Source of the DNA: Candidatus Izemoplasma sp.
Lineage (GTDB): Bacteria; Bacillota_I; Bacilli_A; Izemoplasmatales; Izemoplasmataceae
Reading direction: 5' to 3'
DNA length: 17,844 nucleotides
Assembly: GCA_007116205.1 (NCBI GenBank)
Contig: SKIY01000142.1
Location: 1-17,844 of the forward strand
Position numbers and translations under genes: made by a program. Below, in pieces: positions 7,433 through 14,181 of the stretch. The notes below the pieces were generated by a model. The model was given only the letters and a program-made list of their open reading frames with translations. It searched no databases and was not told the DNA's origin. Every line of letters starts with the position of its first letter. Position 1 is the stretch's first letter.

Positions 7433-7960
7433 TTGAATAAATCTAAGTTACGTAGTGCTTTTTTAAAGCGACGAACGTTGTTAGATAAGCGTATGTACAC
7501 GTTGTTTAATACGATGTTAGTCGCGCGTTTAAAAACGTATTTAGAAACACGTCATGTTGAGCGTGTAGGCATTTTTTATCCAATGCTTAATGAAGTTGAT
7601 TTGCGAAGTCTTTCTGAGCTGTATACGGTGTATTTACCTAAAATAGTTCAGGGCGGGATTGTTTTTTATGAAGACCGTGGTGATTATCAGAAAGCGCCGT
7701 TTAATACTACTGTACCAGCACATGATGAGGCGGTTGATAAAGCGCTTTTAGATGTTGTTATTGTTCCAGGGATTGTATTTGATAAATTAGGGTATCGTAT
7801 TGGTTATGGTAAAGGGTATTACGATAAGTTTTTAAAGGATTTTCAAGGTGAGAAGATTGGTGTGTGTTTTGATTTGTTTGTGATTGACAAAATTCCTGTT
7901 GAAGATCATGATATTGCTGTAGATATGGTTATAACAGATCAACAAGCTTGGAAAGGATGA
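7433..7960 (+). CDS. 5-formyltetrahydrofolate cyclo-ligase (methenyl-THF synthetase)
   Basis: Converts 5-formyl-THF to 5,10-methenyl-THF at the cost of ATP, salvaging a storage folate for one-carbon metabolism. The product starts MNKSKLRSAFLKRRTLL, the usual basic N-terminal nucleotide-contacting helix, contains IFYPMLNEVDL near 47-57 and ends with the diagnostic block VPGIVFDKLGYRIGYGKG plus YYDKF at 111-133. At 175 residues it is a normal size. The best start is the TTG at 7433, because GGGTGATG lies directly upstream; a TTG at 7421 in the same frame has no ribosome site and would overlap the previous gene. The start is 4 bases past the preceding stop and the next gene begins 4 bases after its end, so translation is probably coupled. 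Related genes are called yqgN, ygfA/fau or fthC in other species. Confidence 0.92.
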   Translation: MNKSKLRSAFLKRRTLLDKRMYTLFNTMLVARLKTYLETRHVERVGIFYPMLNEVDLRSLSELYTVYLPKIVQGGIVFYEDRGDYQKAPFNTTVPAHDEAVDKALLDVVIVPGIVFDKLGYRIGYGKGYYDKFLKDFQGEKIGVCFDLFVIDKIPVEDHDIAVDMVITDQQAWKG

Positions 7961-7964
7961 TGGT

Positions 7965-8609
7965 ATGTATTCAGCGATAATTGTTGCAGGTGGGGTTGGG
8001 ATTCGGAGTGGACTACCACATAATAAAGTTTTATATGAGATACATGGAAAACCGCTTATTCAGTATGTTTTAGAATATTTTGATACGGATGAAGACTGTG
8101 CTGAAATTATTTTGGTTACGCATCGGCGGGATATTGATTTGATGTGTGAGAAGTTTGGTGATATTGTTGAGCATATTGTATCAGGTGGTGTGACGCGTCA
8201 AGAGAGCGTTTTGGCAGGGTTGGAAGTTGCTAGTAATGCGTATGTGTTTATTCATGATGGCGCTCGGCCGTTTGTACCTGATTTAACGGAGTTAAAGGTT
8301 GCGGTGCAGGAAAATAAAGCCGCAAGTTTAGCGATTTCTGTTTTTGAGACGGTAAAACGGACGAAAGATGGTATGTTTATTGAAGATGTTGATCGCCGTG
8401 ATTTGGTGCTGGTGCAAACACCACAAGCGTTTGAGCGAAGATTGTTGTTAGAGGCATATAGTAAGGCTGCTAGTAGAGTTTATACTTGTGATGCGAGTTT
8501 GGTAAGTTCGGTACTGCATTATCCGGTACAGATGGCTGTAGGGAGTCGTAAGAACATTAAGTTTACGACTCAAGATGATGCGGAGCTGTTGAAGTTGATT
8601 TTATCATGA
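7965..8609 (+). CDS. ispD: 2-C-methyl-D-erythritol 4-phosphate cytidylyltransferase
   Basis: Third step of the MEP isoprenoid pathway: joins CTP and methylerythritol phosphate to give CDP-ME. The 214-residue protein has the nucleotidyltransferase loop IIVAGGVGIRSG (5-16) with Lys21 of HNKV taking the place of the usual PKQ lysine, GGVTRQESVLAGL (74-86), HDGARPF (97-103), QTPQAF (151-156), CDASLV (175-180, commonly DDASLV) and the C-terminal FTTQDDAELL. All expected regions are present and length is close to the family norm of about 225-235. GGATGATGG-like sequence ahead of the ATG serves as the ribosome site. Its TGA overlaps the ispF ATG, the common ispD-ispF pairing. Other MEP enzymes are not in the window. 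Confidence 0.95.
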   Translation: MYSAIIVAGGVGIRSGLPHNKVLYEIHGKPLIQYVLEYFDTDEDCAEIILVTHRRDIDLMCEKFGDIVEHIVSGGVTRQESVLAGLEVASNAYVFIHDGARPFVPDLTELKVAVQENKAASLAISVFETVKRTKDGMFIEDVDRRDLVLVQTPQAFERRLLLEAYSKAASRVYTCDASLVSSVLHYPVQMAVGSRKNIKFTTQDDAELLKLILS

Positions 8610-9085
8610 TGCGGATTGGACATAGTACCGATATTCATCGACTTGAACCGGGTAATACCTTAATTTTAGGGGGTGTGAAGATTCCATCACCTTATCAAAG
8701 TGTCGGGCACAGCGATGCGGATTGTTTGTTGCATAGTATGGCTGAGGCGTTATTAGGGTCGCTAGCGCTTGGTGATTTAGGGAGCCATTTCCCAGATACA
8801 AACGATGAATTTCGTGATTTGGATTCTGGTGTTATATTGCGCTATGCGCATGAGGCGGTGCAGCGTGAAGGGTATGAGATTGGCAATATTGATGCTTTGG
8901 TTTTTTTAGAGAAGCCGAAATTGTCAAACTATATTGATGCGATGCGTGCGACTGTTGCTAATTTATTGAATATAAAGAAGAATCAAGTTAGTATTAAAGC
9001 GACTACAGGTGAAAAAATAGGTATGGTTGGCTCGTCGCAAGCAATTGTTTGTGAGACGGTTGTATTGGTAAAGAAGGTGAAATGA
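8606..9085 (+). CDS. ispF: 2-C-methyl-D-erythritol 2,4-cyclodiphosphate synthase
   Basis: Cyclises CDP-ME 2-phosphate to methylerythritol 2,4-cyclodiphosphate with release of CMP, two steps after IspD. The product (159 residues, trimeric zinc enzyme in known cases) opens with RIGHSTDIHRL, whose Asp and His are metal ligands, followed by ILGGVKIP, GHSDADCLLHSMAEALLG with the third metal His, GDLGSHFPDT, and near the C terminus KATTGEKIGMVG, the CMP-binding loop. Size and motifs are complete. The ATG at 8606 overlaps the ispD stop as ATGA; a second ATG at 8609 is equally possible and would remove one residue. No strong Shine-Dalgarno is visible, so translation probably depends on coupling to ispD. 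Confidence 0.96.
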   Translation: MMRIGHSTDIHRLEPGNTLILGGVKIPSPYQSVGHSDADCLLHSMAEALLGSLALGDLGSHFPDTNDEFRDLDSGVILRYAHEAVQREGYEIGNIDALVFLEKPKLSNYIDAMRATVANLLNIKKNQVSIKATTGEKIGMVGSSQAIVCETVVLVKKVK

Positions 9086-9333
9086 TGATTGAAACAGAAC
9101 ATGGAAATTTTGATGTTATTAAGGATTACCGAGAGGCGCTGGATGTTGATGCGTTTAATGAACGGTATGTTGATTATTTGGATCGGTATAATTATATTGT
9201 TGGAGATATAAGCTCTGAAATGCTACGGTTGAAGGGATTTTCTGAGGAAACGAAGCATATGATTTCAGATTACTTAATGGAGTCGGCGACACCGAATGCG
9301 CCGTATTTTGTTTTGAAGCGTATTGAAACGTAG
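9085..9333 (+). CDS. yutD: YutD-like small protein (DUF1027 family)
   Basis: Small cytosolic protein of unknown function. The 82 residues contain VIKDYREALDVDAFNERY and DRYNYIVGDISSEMLRLKGF, then end with APYFVLKRIET. The YNYIVGD...LRLKGF core and the terminal YFVLK are what I recall from the Bacillus YutD/DUF1027 family, though the section between them is shorter than in Bacillus and lacks its Cys-containing loop. Start: ATGs at 9082 and 9085 are both in frame; AAGGTGA (9074-9080) leaves a workable gap only to 9085. It overlaps the ispF stop, placing it at the end of the cdaA operon. No terminator hairpin is visible after it, so some transcription may continue into the nfu gene. Function cannot be assigned. 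Confidence 0.72.
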   Translation: MIETEHGNFDVIKDYREALDVDAFNERYVDYLDRYNYIVGDISSEMLRLKGFSEETKHMISDYLMESATPNAPYFVLKRIET

Positions 9334-9383
9334 TTTACAGTGTCTTATTTGTCTTATTAACGAGGTATTTAAAATAATTAGCG

Positions 9384-9418
9384 TATAATACAGGTTTTTT
9401 CTATAGGTATTGTATAAT
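9384..9418 (+). promoter_or_regulatory. Candidate promoter region for the nfu gene
   Basis: Two perfect TATAAT boxes occur in the 113-nt gap after the YutD-like gene, at 9384-9389 and 9413-9418. Neither has a clear -35 at 16-18 bases. The second is closer to the strong AGAGGTGAT ribosome site and the ATG at 9447 and is the likelier -10. Confidence 0.4.
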
Positions 9419-9446
9419 ATGACTGCATGAAAGAGGTGATATATCT

Positions 9447-9680
9447 ATGGAAGAAAAAGAAATTATTGCGCAAGCGAAAGATGTTATTAATAAACTTCGC
9501 CCTTATATTAATCGTGATGGTGGCGATATTAAATTTGTAAAATATGAAGATGGTATTGTTTACGTTGAAATGCTTGGTGCTTGTGTCGGGTGTGCAGCCA
9601 TTGATACGACCCTTAAAGATGGTGTAGAAGCTATTATGTTAGAAGAGGTCCCTGGTATTATCGGCGTTGAACAGCTATAA
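9447..9680 (+). CDS. Nfu-type iron-sulfur carrier (NifU C-terminal domain, YutI-like)
   Basis: Binds a [4Fe-4S] cluster between protomers and hands it to apo-enzymes. The 77 residues form a single NifU C-terminal domain: INKLRPYINRDGGDIKFVKYE (residues 14-34 region), then GACVGCAAIDTTLKDGVE with the cluster cysteines Cys46 and Cys49 in the CxxC arrangement, ending in EEVPGIIGVEQL. Length is exactly that of stand-alone Firmicute Nfu/YutI proteins. AGAGGTGAT precedes the ATG by seven bases. The gene is followed 15 bases later by the YutG-like gene, so the two are probably co-transcribed. Confidence 0.93.
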   Translation: MEEKEIIAQAKDVINKLRPYINRDGGDIKFVKYEDGIVYVEMLGACVGCAAIDTTLKDGVEAIMLEEVPGIIGVEQL

Positions 9681-9695
9681 GTTGGAGTGATTGCT

Positions 9696-10211
9696 GTGGA
9701 TAAAACTGTTTTAGAAGAAACGCGGTTAGACGATACGAAAAAATATGATACTGTGGTTAAAATGTTAAAACAGCGTGGTGTGACGTTACCGGAGATTGCG
9801 GAACTTACCTTTTTTTTACAAAAGGATTATATTTCTGAGCTTTCTCAAGAGACGTGTTTAGAACACGTTGAACGTGTTGTTATGAAACGTGAAGTTCAAA
9901 ATGCTATTTTAACAGGTCTTGAATTGGATATTTTGGCAGAGAAGAATCTTATTAGTGAGCCTTTGCGAAGTATTTTAATGGATGACTGGGGATTGTATGG
10001 GATTGATGAGGTTTTAGCGCTTGCAATTGTCAATGTCTATGGTTCGATCGGGTTCACCAATTTTGGATATGTAGACAAGTTAAAACCAGGTATTATTAAG
10101 AAACTTGATGATGAAGGTAAAGCGAAAGATAAGTGCAATACTTTTTTGGATGATTTAGTAGGTGCAATTGCGGCCGCAGCGGCGAGTTCTATTGCACATC
10201 GATATGCATAG
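9696..10211 (+). CDS. Phosphatidylglycerophosphatase A-like protein (YutG type)
   Basis: Member of the PgpA superfamily, whose E. coli prototype removes the phosphate from phosphatidylglycerophosphate. The 171-residue product reads like Bacillus YutG: ELTFFLQKDYISELSQETC (36-54), KREVQNAILTGLELDILAEK (64-83), GLYGIDEVLALAIVNVYGSIGFTNFG (99-124) and FLDDLVGAIAAAAASSIAH (150-168), the acidic pair at 152-153 probably contributing to a metal site. It lacks obvious transmembrane segments, unlike E. coli PgpA, so whether it acts on membrane lipid is not established by sequence. The start is the GTG at 9696, which has TTGGAGTGA six bases upstream; a GTG at 9687 would lie inside that ribosome site. 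It is the last gene of its unit, closed by the hairpin at 10214-10244. Confidence 0.85.
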   Translation: MDKTVLEETRLDDTKKYDTVVKMLKQRGVTLPEIAELTFFLQKDYISELSQETCLEHVERVVMKREVQNAILTGLELDILAEKNLISEPLRSILMDDWGLYGIDEVLALAIVNVYGSIGFTNFGYVDKLKPGIIKKLDDEGKAKDKCNTFLDDLVGAIAAAAASSIAHRYA

Positions 10212-10213
10212 AT

Positions 10214-10244
10214 AGCTATATCCTTATGGGTATAGCTTTTTTTT
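10214..10244 (+). terminator. Intrinsic terminator after the YutG-like gene
   Basis: AGCTATATCC (10214-10223) pairs with GGGTATAGCT (10228-10237), one G-U wobble, over a TTAT loop, followed by a run of T to 10244. It begins 3 bases after the stop codon. Confidence 0.9.
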
Positions 10245-10253
10245 ATGTCTTGT

Positions 10254-10262
10254 TGATATAAT
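10254..10262 (+). promoter_or_regulatory. Extended -10 promoter for the ABC-F gene
   Basis: TGATATAAT forms an extended -10 (TATAAT at 10257-10262). No fitting -35 is visible because the preceding bases belong to the terminator. The ATG at 10293, with AGGAG five bases upstream, follows 30 bases later. Confidence 0.5.
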
Positions 10263-10292
10263 AAGGGTATATGACAAGGTATAGGAGTTTTT

Positions 10293-11828
10293 ATGTTAAC
10301 GATTAATGGTGTGAGTATTCAGTTAAAAAAAGAAGGATTTAGGCTGTTAGAAAATTTGCATGTTATTGTGAACGCTAATGATAAATATGCGATTATCGGA
10401 CATGAAGGAACAGGAAAGAGTACGCTATTAAAGGCTATCTATAACCCTGATTTATTACCCTACGCAGATGTTTTTGGTGTGTGTGAATCCCGCGGGAATA
10501 TAGGGTATTTAGAACAAGATATTGCTCAGGTTTGGAGCGGGGTCAATGTACAAGATTTTTTTGTTAAAAAGACGCCGGATTCTGAAGTTGATTATGCAAT
10601 GTATGAGCGTTTAAAGATGCTTCCACAAGCGTTAGAGCGCGTGGGGTTTAGTGTTAACAGTTATGATGATTTTAAGAATATTGATGATTTTTCCGGTGGA
10701 GAGATTGTTAAACTTGGTATTGTGAAGTTGTTGCTGCAAGATACTGAGGTATTTTTACTTGATGAACCAAGTAATGATTTGGATTTTGAGACGATTTTGT
10801 TTTTAGAGCAGTTTATGCAAGAAGAAAAGCGTCCGATTGTATTTGTCTCTCACGATGAGCGATTGTTAGAAAATGTTGCGACGGGTGTTATTCATTTGCA
10901 ACGCACAGAAAAGATGACTAAAACAAAACATTATATTGAGAAGATGCCTTATTTACAGTATAAAGAGCATCGAATGAAGGTGTATGAAAGCAGTCTACAA
11001 GTAGCATTAAAACAACGCGCTGATTATAAACAAAAAATGGCGCGTTGGCGACAGGTTTATCAGCGCGTTGAACACCAACAAAATCAAGTAGTGCGTGATC
11101 CTTCGCAAGCGCGTCTGTTAAAGAAAAAGGTTAAAAGTATGCAAGGACAGTTAAAACGCTTTGAAAAGGAAAAGGCAGCGTTTGTAGATATTCCAGAAGC
11201 AGAAGAGCGGATTGATATCTTTTTTGATGCAGCGGTATCATTGCCTCAAGGGAAACGTGTTATAGATATACATTTACCGGAGTTAAAAATTAAAGACCGT
11301 GTGTTATCTGAAAATATTGACCTCGTAGTTGTTGGGCAAAGCAAGGTGGTTATTACTGGGAAAAATGGATCTGGTAAAACGACTTTATTAAATGCTCTGT
11401 ATAGAAAATTAAAGGACAGAGATGACATTTCGGTGGGGTATATGACCCAACACTATGATTCGTTGTTTGAAGGAAAGACAATTTTACAATTTTTACAGGC
11501 AGATAAGGATCGTAAAAAAGAAGCTTGGGTGCGAAAGATGTTAGGGGCTTTAGGATTTGAAAGAGAAGAAATGACTAGGGATACAAAGAATTTAAGCGGG
11601 GGACAGCGTGCGAAGTTATATTTTTTAAAATTAATTTTGGATAAAAATAATGTCTTGTTGTTAGATGAGCCAACTCGAAACTTATCTCCTTTAAGTGCGC
11701 CGGAAATTCATCGGATGTTGAGTGATTTTAAAGGCTGCATTGTTTGTGTAACACATGACCGAGTATTTATAGAACGGGTCTTTGATAAAATGTATGCATT
11801 AACAAAATCAGGGTTAAAAGAATTGTAA
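10293..11828 (+). CDS. ABC-F family ATPase (ribosome-acting, unassigned subgroup)
   Basis: ABC-F proteins have two fused nucleotide-binding domains and no membrane part; characterised ones act at the ribosomal E site, as translation factors or antibiotic-protection proteins. In this 511-residue product domain 1 has Walker A GHEGTGKST (36-44), signature FSGGE (133-137), Walker B with LLDEPSNDLD (155-164) and a switch His187. A strongly basic, Gln/Lys/Arg-rich linker (about 205-305) corresponds to the P-site tRNA interaction motif. Domain 2 has Walker A GKNGSGKTT (356-364), signature LSGGQ (434-438), Walker B with LLLDEPTRNLSPLS (455-468) and His488. The usual NHLD after DEPT is replaced by RNLSPLS in domain 2, setting it apart from Uup/EttA-like members. 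It is monocistronic with its own promoter. Whether it is housekeeping or a resistance factor cannot be decided from sequence. Confidence 0.88.
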   Translation: MLTINGVSIQLKKEGFRLLENLHVIVNANDKYAIIGHEGTGKSTLLKAIYNPDLLPYADVFGVCESRGNIGYLEQDIAQVWSGVNVQDFFVKKTPDSEVDYAMYERLKMLPQALERVGFSVNSYDDFKNIDDFSGGEIVKLGIVKLLLQDTEVFLLDEPSNDLDFETILFLEQFMQEEKRPIVFVSHDERLLENVATGVIHLQRTEKMTKTKHYIEKMPYLQYKEHRMKVYESSLQVALKQRADYKQKMARWRQVYQRVEHQQNQVVRDPSQARLLKKKVKSMQGQLKRFEKEKAAFVDIPEAEERIDIFFDAAVSLPQGKRVIDIHLPELKIKDRVLSENIDLVVVGQSKVVITGKNGSGKTTLLNALYRKLKDRDDISVGYMTQHYDSLFEGKTILQFLQADKDRKKEAWVRKMLGALGFEREEMTRDTKNLSGGQRAKLYFLKLILDKNNVLLLDEPTRNLSPLSAPEIHRMLSDFKGCIVCVTHDRVFIERVFDKMYALTKSGLKEL

Positions 11829-11841
11829 TATGTTATCTTTG

Positions 11842-11869
11842 TTGTATTTTGTCATTTTTTTGATATACT
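11842..11869 (+). promoter_or_regulatory. Promoter for the S1-domain gene
   Basis: TTGTAT (11842-11847) and TATACT (11864-11869) are 16 bases apart, and TGA immediately before TATACT makes an extended -10. The ATG lies 29 bases downstream, behind GAGGTG. No hairpin terminator separates it from the ABC-F stop, so read-through from there is also possible. Confidence 0.65.
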
Positions 11870-11898
11870 AAATGTAACTAAGACCGAGGTGTTTAATC

Positions 11899-12231
11899 AT
11901 GAAAGAAGGCTCTGTTATACGGGGCGAAATTACTGCGATTAAGCCATACGGTGCGTTTGTAAAAATTGATGATAAACATACAGGATTGATACATATTTCT
12001 GAGTTTAGTGATCGTTATGTTCGCGATATTAAAGATTATGTCCATGTGGGCGATGTTATTGATCTAAAAGTTCTCAGTATTCAAGATGAGAATAAAGTAT
12101 CGTTAAGTTTTAAACGGTTACACAAACGGAAGAAGCGTTACCGTATTCAGTTAAAGCAGGGATTTGAGCCCTTGAAAGAAAAGTTGTCACAATGGATTGC
12201 GACATATTGGAGAGAAAACGACACAGATTAA
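11899..12231 (+). CDS. S1-domain RNA-binding protein (GSP13/CvfD-like)
   Basis: Single S1 (OB-fold) RNA-binding domain followed by a basic tail. Residues 1-72 give the canonical fold: GSVIRGEITAIKPYGAFVKI, TGLIHISEFSDRYV, VGDVIDLKVLSIQDENKVSLSFK. The tail starts with a lysine/arginine cluster (72-82, RLHKRKKRYR) and ends in GFEPLKEKLSQWIATYW (88-104), the ending typical of the 110-130-residue family that includes Bacillus YugI/GSP13 and streptococcal CvfD. Those relatives bind ribosomes or RNA and affect post-transcriptional control and stress tolerance; the same role here is inferred. CGAGGTG precedes the ATG by seven bases. The gene has its own promoter and a terminator that encloses its stop codon. 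Confidence 0.88.
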   Translation: MKEGSVIRGEITAIKPYGAFVKIDDKHTGLIHISEFSDRYVRDIKDYVHVGDVIDLKVLSIQDENKVSLSFKRLHKRKKRYRIQLKQGFEPLKEKLSQWIATYWRENDTD

Positions 12232-12245
12232 TGTGTCGTTTTTTT
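12215..12245 (+). terminator. Intrinsic terminator of the S1-domain gene
   Basis: AACGACACA (12217-12225) pairs perfectly with TGTGTCGTT (12232-12240), extended by A/T pairs, then a T run to 12245. The left arm is the last part of the coding sequence and the TAA stop (12229-12231) lies in the loop. Confidence 0.92.
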
Positions 12246-12256
12246 ATGCATATAAG

Positions 12257-12286
12257 TTGCTAAGCTACTCTAATTAACGGTATTAT
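12257..12286 (+). promoter_or_regulatory. Candidate promoter for ohr
   Basis: TTGCTA (12257-12262) and TATTAT (12281-12286) are 18 bases apart, a moderate match. The -10 abuts the inverted repeat at 12285-12307, which is where a repressor would be expected to act. Confidence 0.45.
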
Positions 12287-12307
12287 TGGTTTGTAAGACA
12301 AACTAAT
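12285..12307 (+). promoter_or_regulatory. Candidate operator: near-palindrome at the ohr start site
   Basis: ATTGGTTTGT (12285-12294) and ACAAACTAAT (12298-12307) are inverted 10-base arms with one mismatch around a 3-base centre (AAG). The inner six bases are perfect. The site covers the edge of the -10 and the expected transcription start and stops just before the GAGGTGA ribosome site. In Bacillus and others ohr is repressed by the MarR-type regulator OhrR at an operator in this position; the sequence here is not the Bacillus OhrR box, so the regulator is unknown. Confidence 0.5.
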
Positions 12308-12322
12308 GAGGTGAATAAGGTA

Positions 12323-12736
12323 ATGAAAATTTTAGCACGAAAAGCGAAGACGTATGGTGGTCGTGATGGCAAGATTAAAACGCCAAATGATACGTTGGTT
12401 TTAGATATGGCAAAACCCGAAGAAATGGGTGGGAGTAAAAACACTAAAACCAATCCTGAGGAGTTATTTGCGATGGGTTATAGTGCTTGTTTCGCAAGTT
12501 CTTTAGAGTTTTTACTCATGCAGGGTGAAGTTGACTATAAAAATATTCAAGTCGATGCAGAAGCGACATTGATGGCTGAAAAAGAGAAAAGCTTTTATTT
12601 TGTTTTAGATGTTTCTGTGGATATTGATGGTATTGATAAGGAAACGTGTCAAAAATATGTTGATAAGGCAAGTAATTTTTGTCCATATTCTAAAGCTATT
12701 AAAGGTAATGTGGAAGTGAATTTTACGATTGTTTAA
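12323..12736 (+). CDS. ohr: Organic hydroperoxide resistance protein (Ohr/OsmC family)
   Basis: Thiol peroxidase that reduces organic and fatty-acid hydroperoxides in the cytosol, normally as a homodimer using lipoylated proteins as electron donor. The 137-residue product has the Ohr signature: GGRDGKI at 12-18 with the conserved Arg14, NPEELFAMGYSACFASSLEF (44-63) containing Glu47 and the peroxidatic Cys56, and SNFCPYSKAIKGNVEV (117-132) with the resolving Cys120. The CPYSKA ending favours Ohr over OsmC. A GTG at 12311 is in frame but falls inside the GAGGTGA ribosome site (12308-12314); the ATG at 12323 is the supported start. The gene is monocistronic, with an operator-like palindrome upstream and a strong terminator downstream, an arrangement that suggests inducible control. 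Confidence 0.93.
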   Translation: MKILARKAKTYGGRDGKIKTPNDTLVLDMAKPEEMGGSKNTKTNPEELFAMGYSACFASSLEFLLMQGEVDYKNIQVDAEATLMAEKEKSFYFVLDVSVDIDGIDKETCQKYVDKASNFCPYSKAIKGNVEVNFTIV

Positions 12737-12738
12737 GT

Positions 12739-12780
12739 AAAAGATGTTAGTTATTGAAAAAAATAACTAACATCTTTTTT
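12739..12780 (+). terminator. Strong intrinsic terminator after ohr
   Basis: GATGTTAGTTATT (12743-12755) pairs perfectly with AATAACTAACATC (12762-12774) around a six-base loop, with flanking A and T runs lengthening the stem and a T tract to 12780. Confidence 0.94.
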
Positions 12781-12786
12781 GATGTT

Positions 12787-12815
12787 TTGTTATAATTTTG
12801 ATGTTTTGATATACT
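12787..12815 (+). promoter_or_regulatory. Promoter for pgi
   Basis: TTGTTA (12787-12792) and TATACT (12810-12815) are 17 bases apart; TGA directly before the -10 makes it extended. It starts 7 bases after the ohr terminator. The pgi ATG follows 33 bases after the -10. Confidence 0.7.
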
Positions 12816-12848
12816 ATAGGTGCAGTTTAATTGGATGGAGTGAGGTTA

Positions 12849-14171
12849 ATGAAACATTTAGAAGTGGTTTTAGATTATGTTGATGATAAAGTGTTGTCTT
12901 CGTATGATGCGATGGTTAAACGTGTGGAAAACGCACATGAGACGCTACTTAATAAAAGTGGTAAGGGCAATGACTTTTTAGGATGGGTAGATTTACCGAA
13001 AACGATTGATACTGATTTAGACCGTATTGAGCAGGTTGGGAATGAACTAAAAAATACCGCGGATATTTTATTGGTTATTGGTATTGGGGGTTCATATCTT
13101 GGTGCTAAGGCGGTTACGCAAGGGTTAGATCAGTATTTTGATAATTCTGGGATGGAAATTGTATTTGCGGGGCATCATATGTCTGCGGCGTATTTGGCGG
13201 AGTTAAAAACGTATTTACAAGATAAACGTTTTGCAATAAATGTTATTAGTAAATCTGGAACAACAACGGAACCTGCAATTGCGTTTCGCATGTTTAGAGT
13301 GCTTCTTGAAGAACGCTATGGTAAAGCAGGAGCTGCTAAGCGCATTGTAGCAACGACAGATGCGCGTAAAGGGGCGCTACGAAAGCTTGCGGATCAAGAA
13401 GGGTATGAATGTTTTGTTATTGCAGATGATATTGGTGGACGCTACAGTGTTTTTAGTCCGGTTGGGTTGTTGCCAGTATATTGTGCAGGGCATGATATTA
13501 GAGCGTTAGTTAAAGGCGCTTCGGATAGTTATGATGCGTTTCATGTAAAGAAAGAGACAGAGGATTTATATCGCTATGTGAGTACGCGTAATTTGCTTTA
13601 TGAAAATGGAAAGCATATTGAGATGCTTGTGAATTATGAGCCTAAACTGCACTATGTAGGTGAGTGGTGGAAACAGTTATTTGGTGAGAGTGAAGGTAAA
13701 GAACATAAAGGTATTTTTGTTGCGAGCGGGGCTTTTACGACGGATTTGCACTCTTTAGGTCAATATTTACAAGAGGGTAAAAGAGTGATGTTTGAATCGG
13801 TGATTGATATTGTGGAGCCTTTAGATGATACGACTATTTTAATTGACCGTGAAAATGTCGATGGATTGAATTATTTAGCGGGAAAATCGGTTGATACGAT
13901 TAATAAAAAGGCAATGCTAGCGACTTTGTTGGCGCATTATGAAGGTGGAACATCAAGTATTTTGTTGCGATTAAAACGACTTGATGCTTATCATTTAGGT
14001 GTTTTACTGTATTTTTATGAAGTTGCTTGTGCATTGAGTGGGTATGTTTTAGGTGTTAATCCTTTTGATCAACCCGGTGTAGAAGCGTATAAGAAAAATA
14101 TGTTTGCTTTGTTAGAAAAACCAGGGTTTGAAGCGGAAACAAAAGCAATTTATAAGAAGTTAAAAAAATAG
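12849..14171 (+). CDS. pgi: Glucose-6-phosphate isomerase
   Basis: Interconverts glucose 6-phosphate and fructose 6-phosphate in glycolysis and gluconeogenesis. The 440-residue protein is the shorter Firmicute type (about 445-450). It contains VIGIGGSYLGAKAV (around 77-90), the phosphate-binding ISKSGTTTEPAIAFR (around 134-148), GGRYSVFSPVGLLP (around 197-210), the catalytic-Glu region near FGESEGKEHKGIF, and close to the end the block VLGVNPFDQPGVEAYKKNMF. No key part is missing. The frame is open from a TTG at 12831, but the ATG at 12849 is preceded by GGAGTGAGG and begins the typical MKHLEVVLDY, so it is the start. It is a single-gene unit with its own promoter and a terminator shared with the opposing lipid kinase gene. 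Confidence 0.96.
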   Translation: MKHLEVVLDYVDDKVLSSYDAMVKRVENAHETLLNKSGKGNDFLGWVDLPKTIDTDLDRIEQVGNELKNTADILLVIGIGGSYLGAKAVTQGLDQYFDNSGMEIVFAGHHMSAAYLAELKTYLQDKRFAINVISKSGTTTEPAIAFRMFRVLLEERYGKAGAAKRIVATTDARKGALRKLADQEGYECFVIADDIGGRYSVFSPVGLLPVYCAGHDIRALVKGASDSYDAFHVKKETEDLYRYVSTRNLLYENGKHIEMLVNYEPKLHYVGEWWKQLFGESEGKEHKGIFVASGAFTTDLHSLGQYLQEGKRVMFESVIDIVEPLDDTTILIDRENVDGLNYLAGKSVDTINKKAMLATLLAHYEGGTSSILLRLKRLDAYHLGVLLYFYEVACALSGYVLGVNPFDQPGVEAYKKNMFALLEKPGFEAETKAIYKKLKK

Positions 14172-14181
14172 TTTTTAAAAG

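Noticed and set aside
12831..12849. TTG at 12831 as the pgi start
   Set aside because: It precedes the GGAGTGAGG ribosome site, whereas the ATG at 12849 follows it and begins the conserved N terminus.
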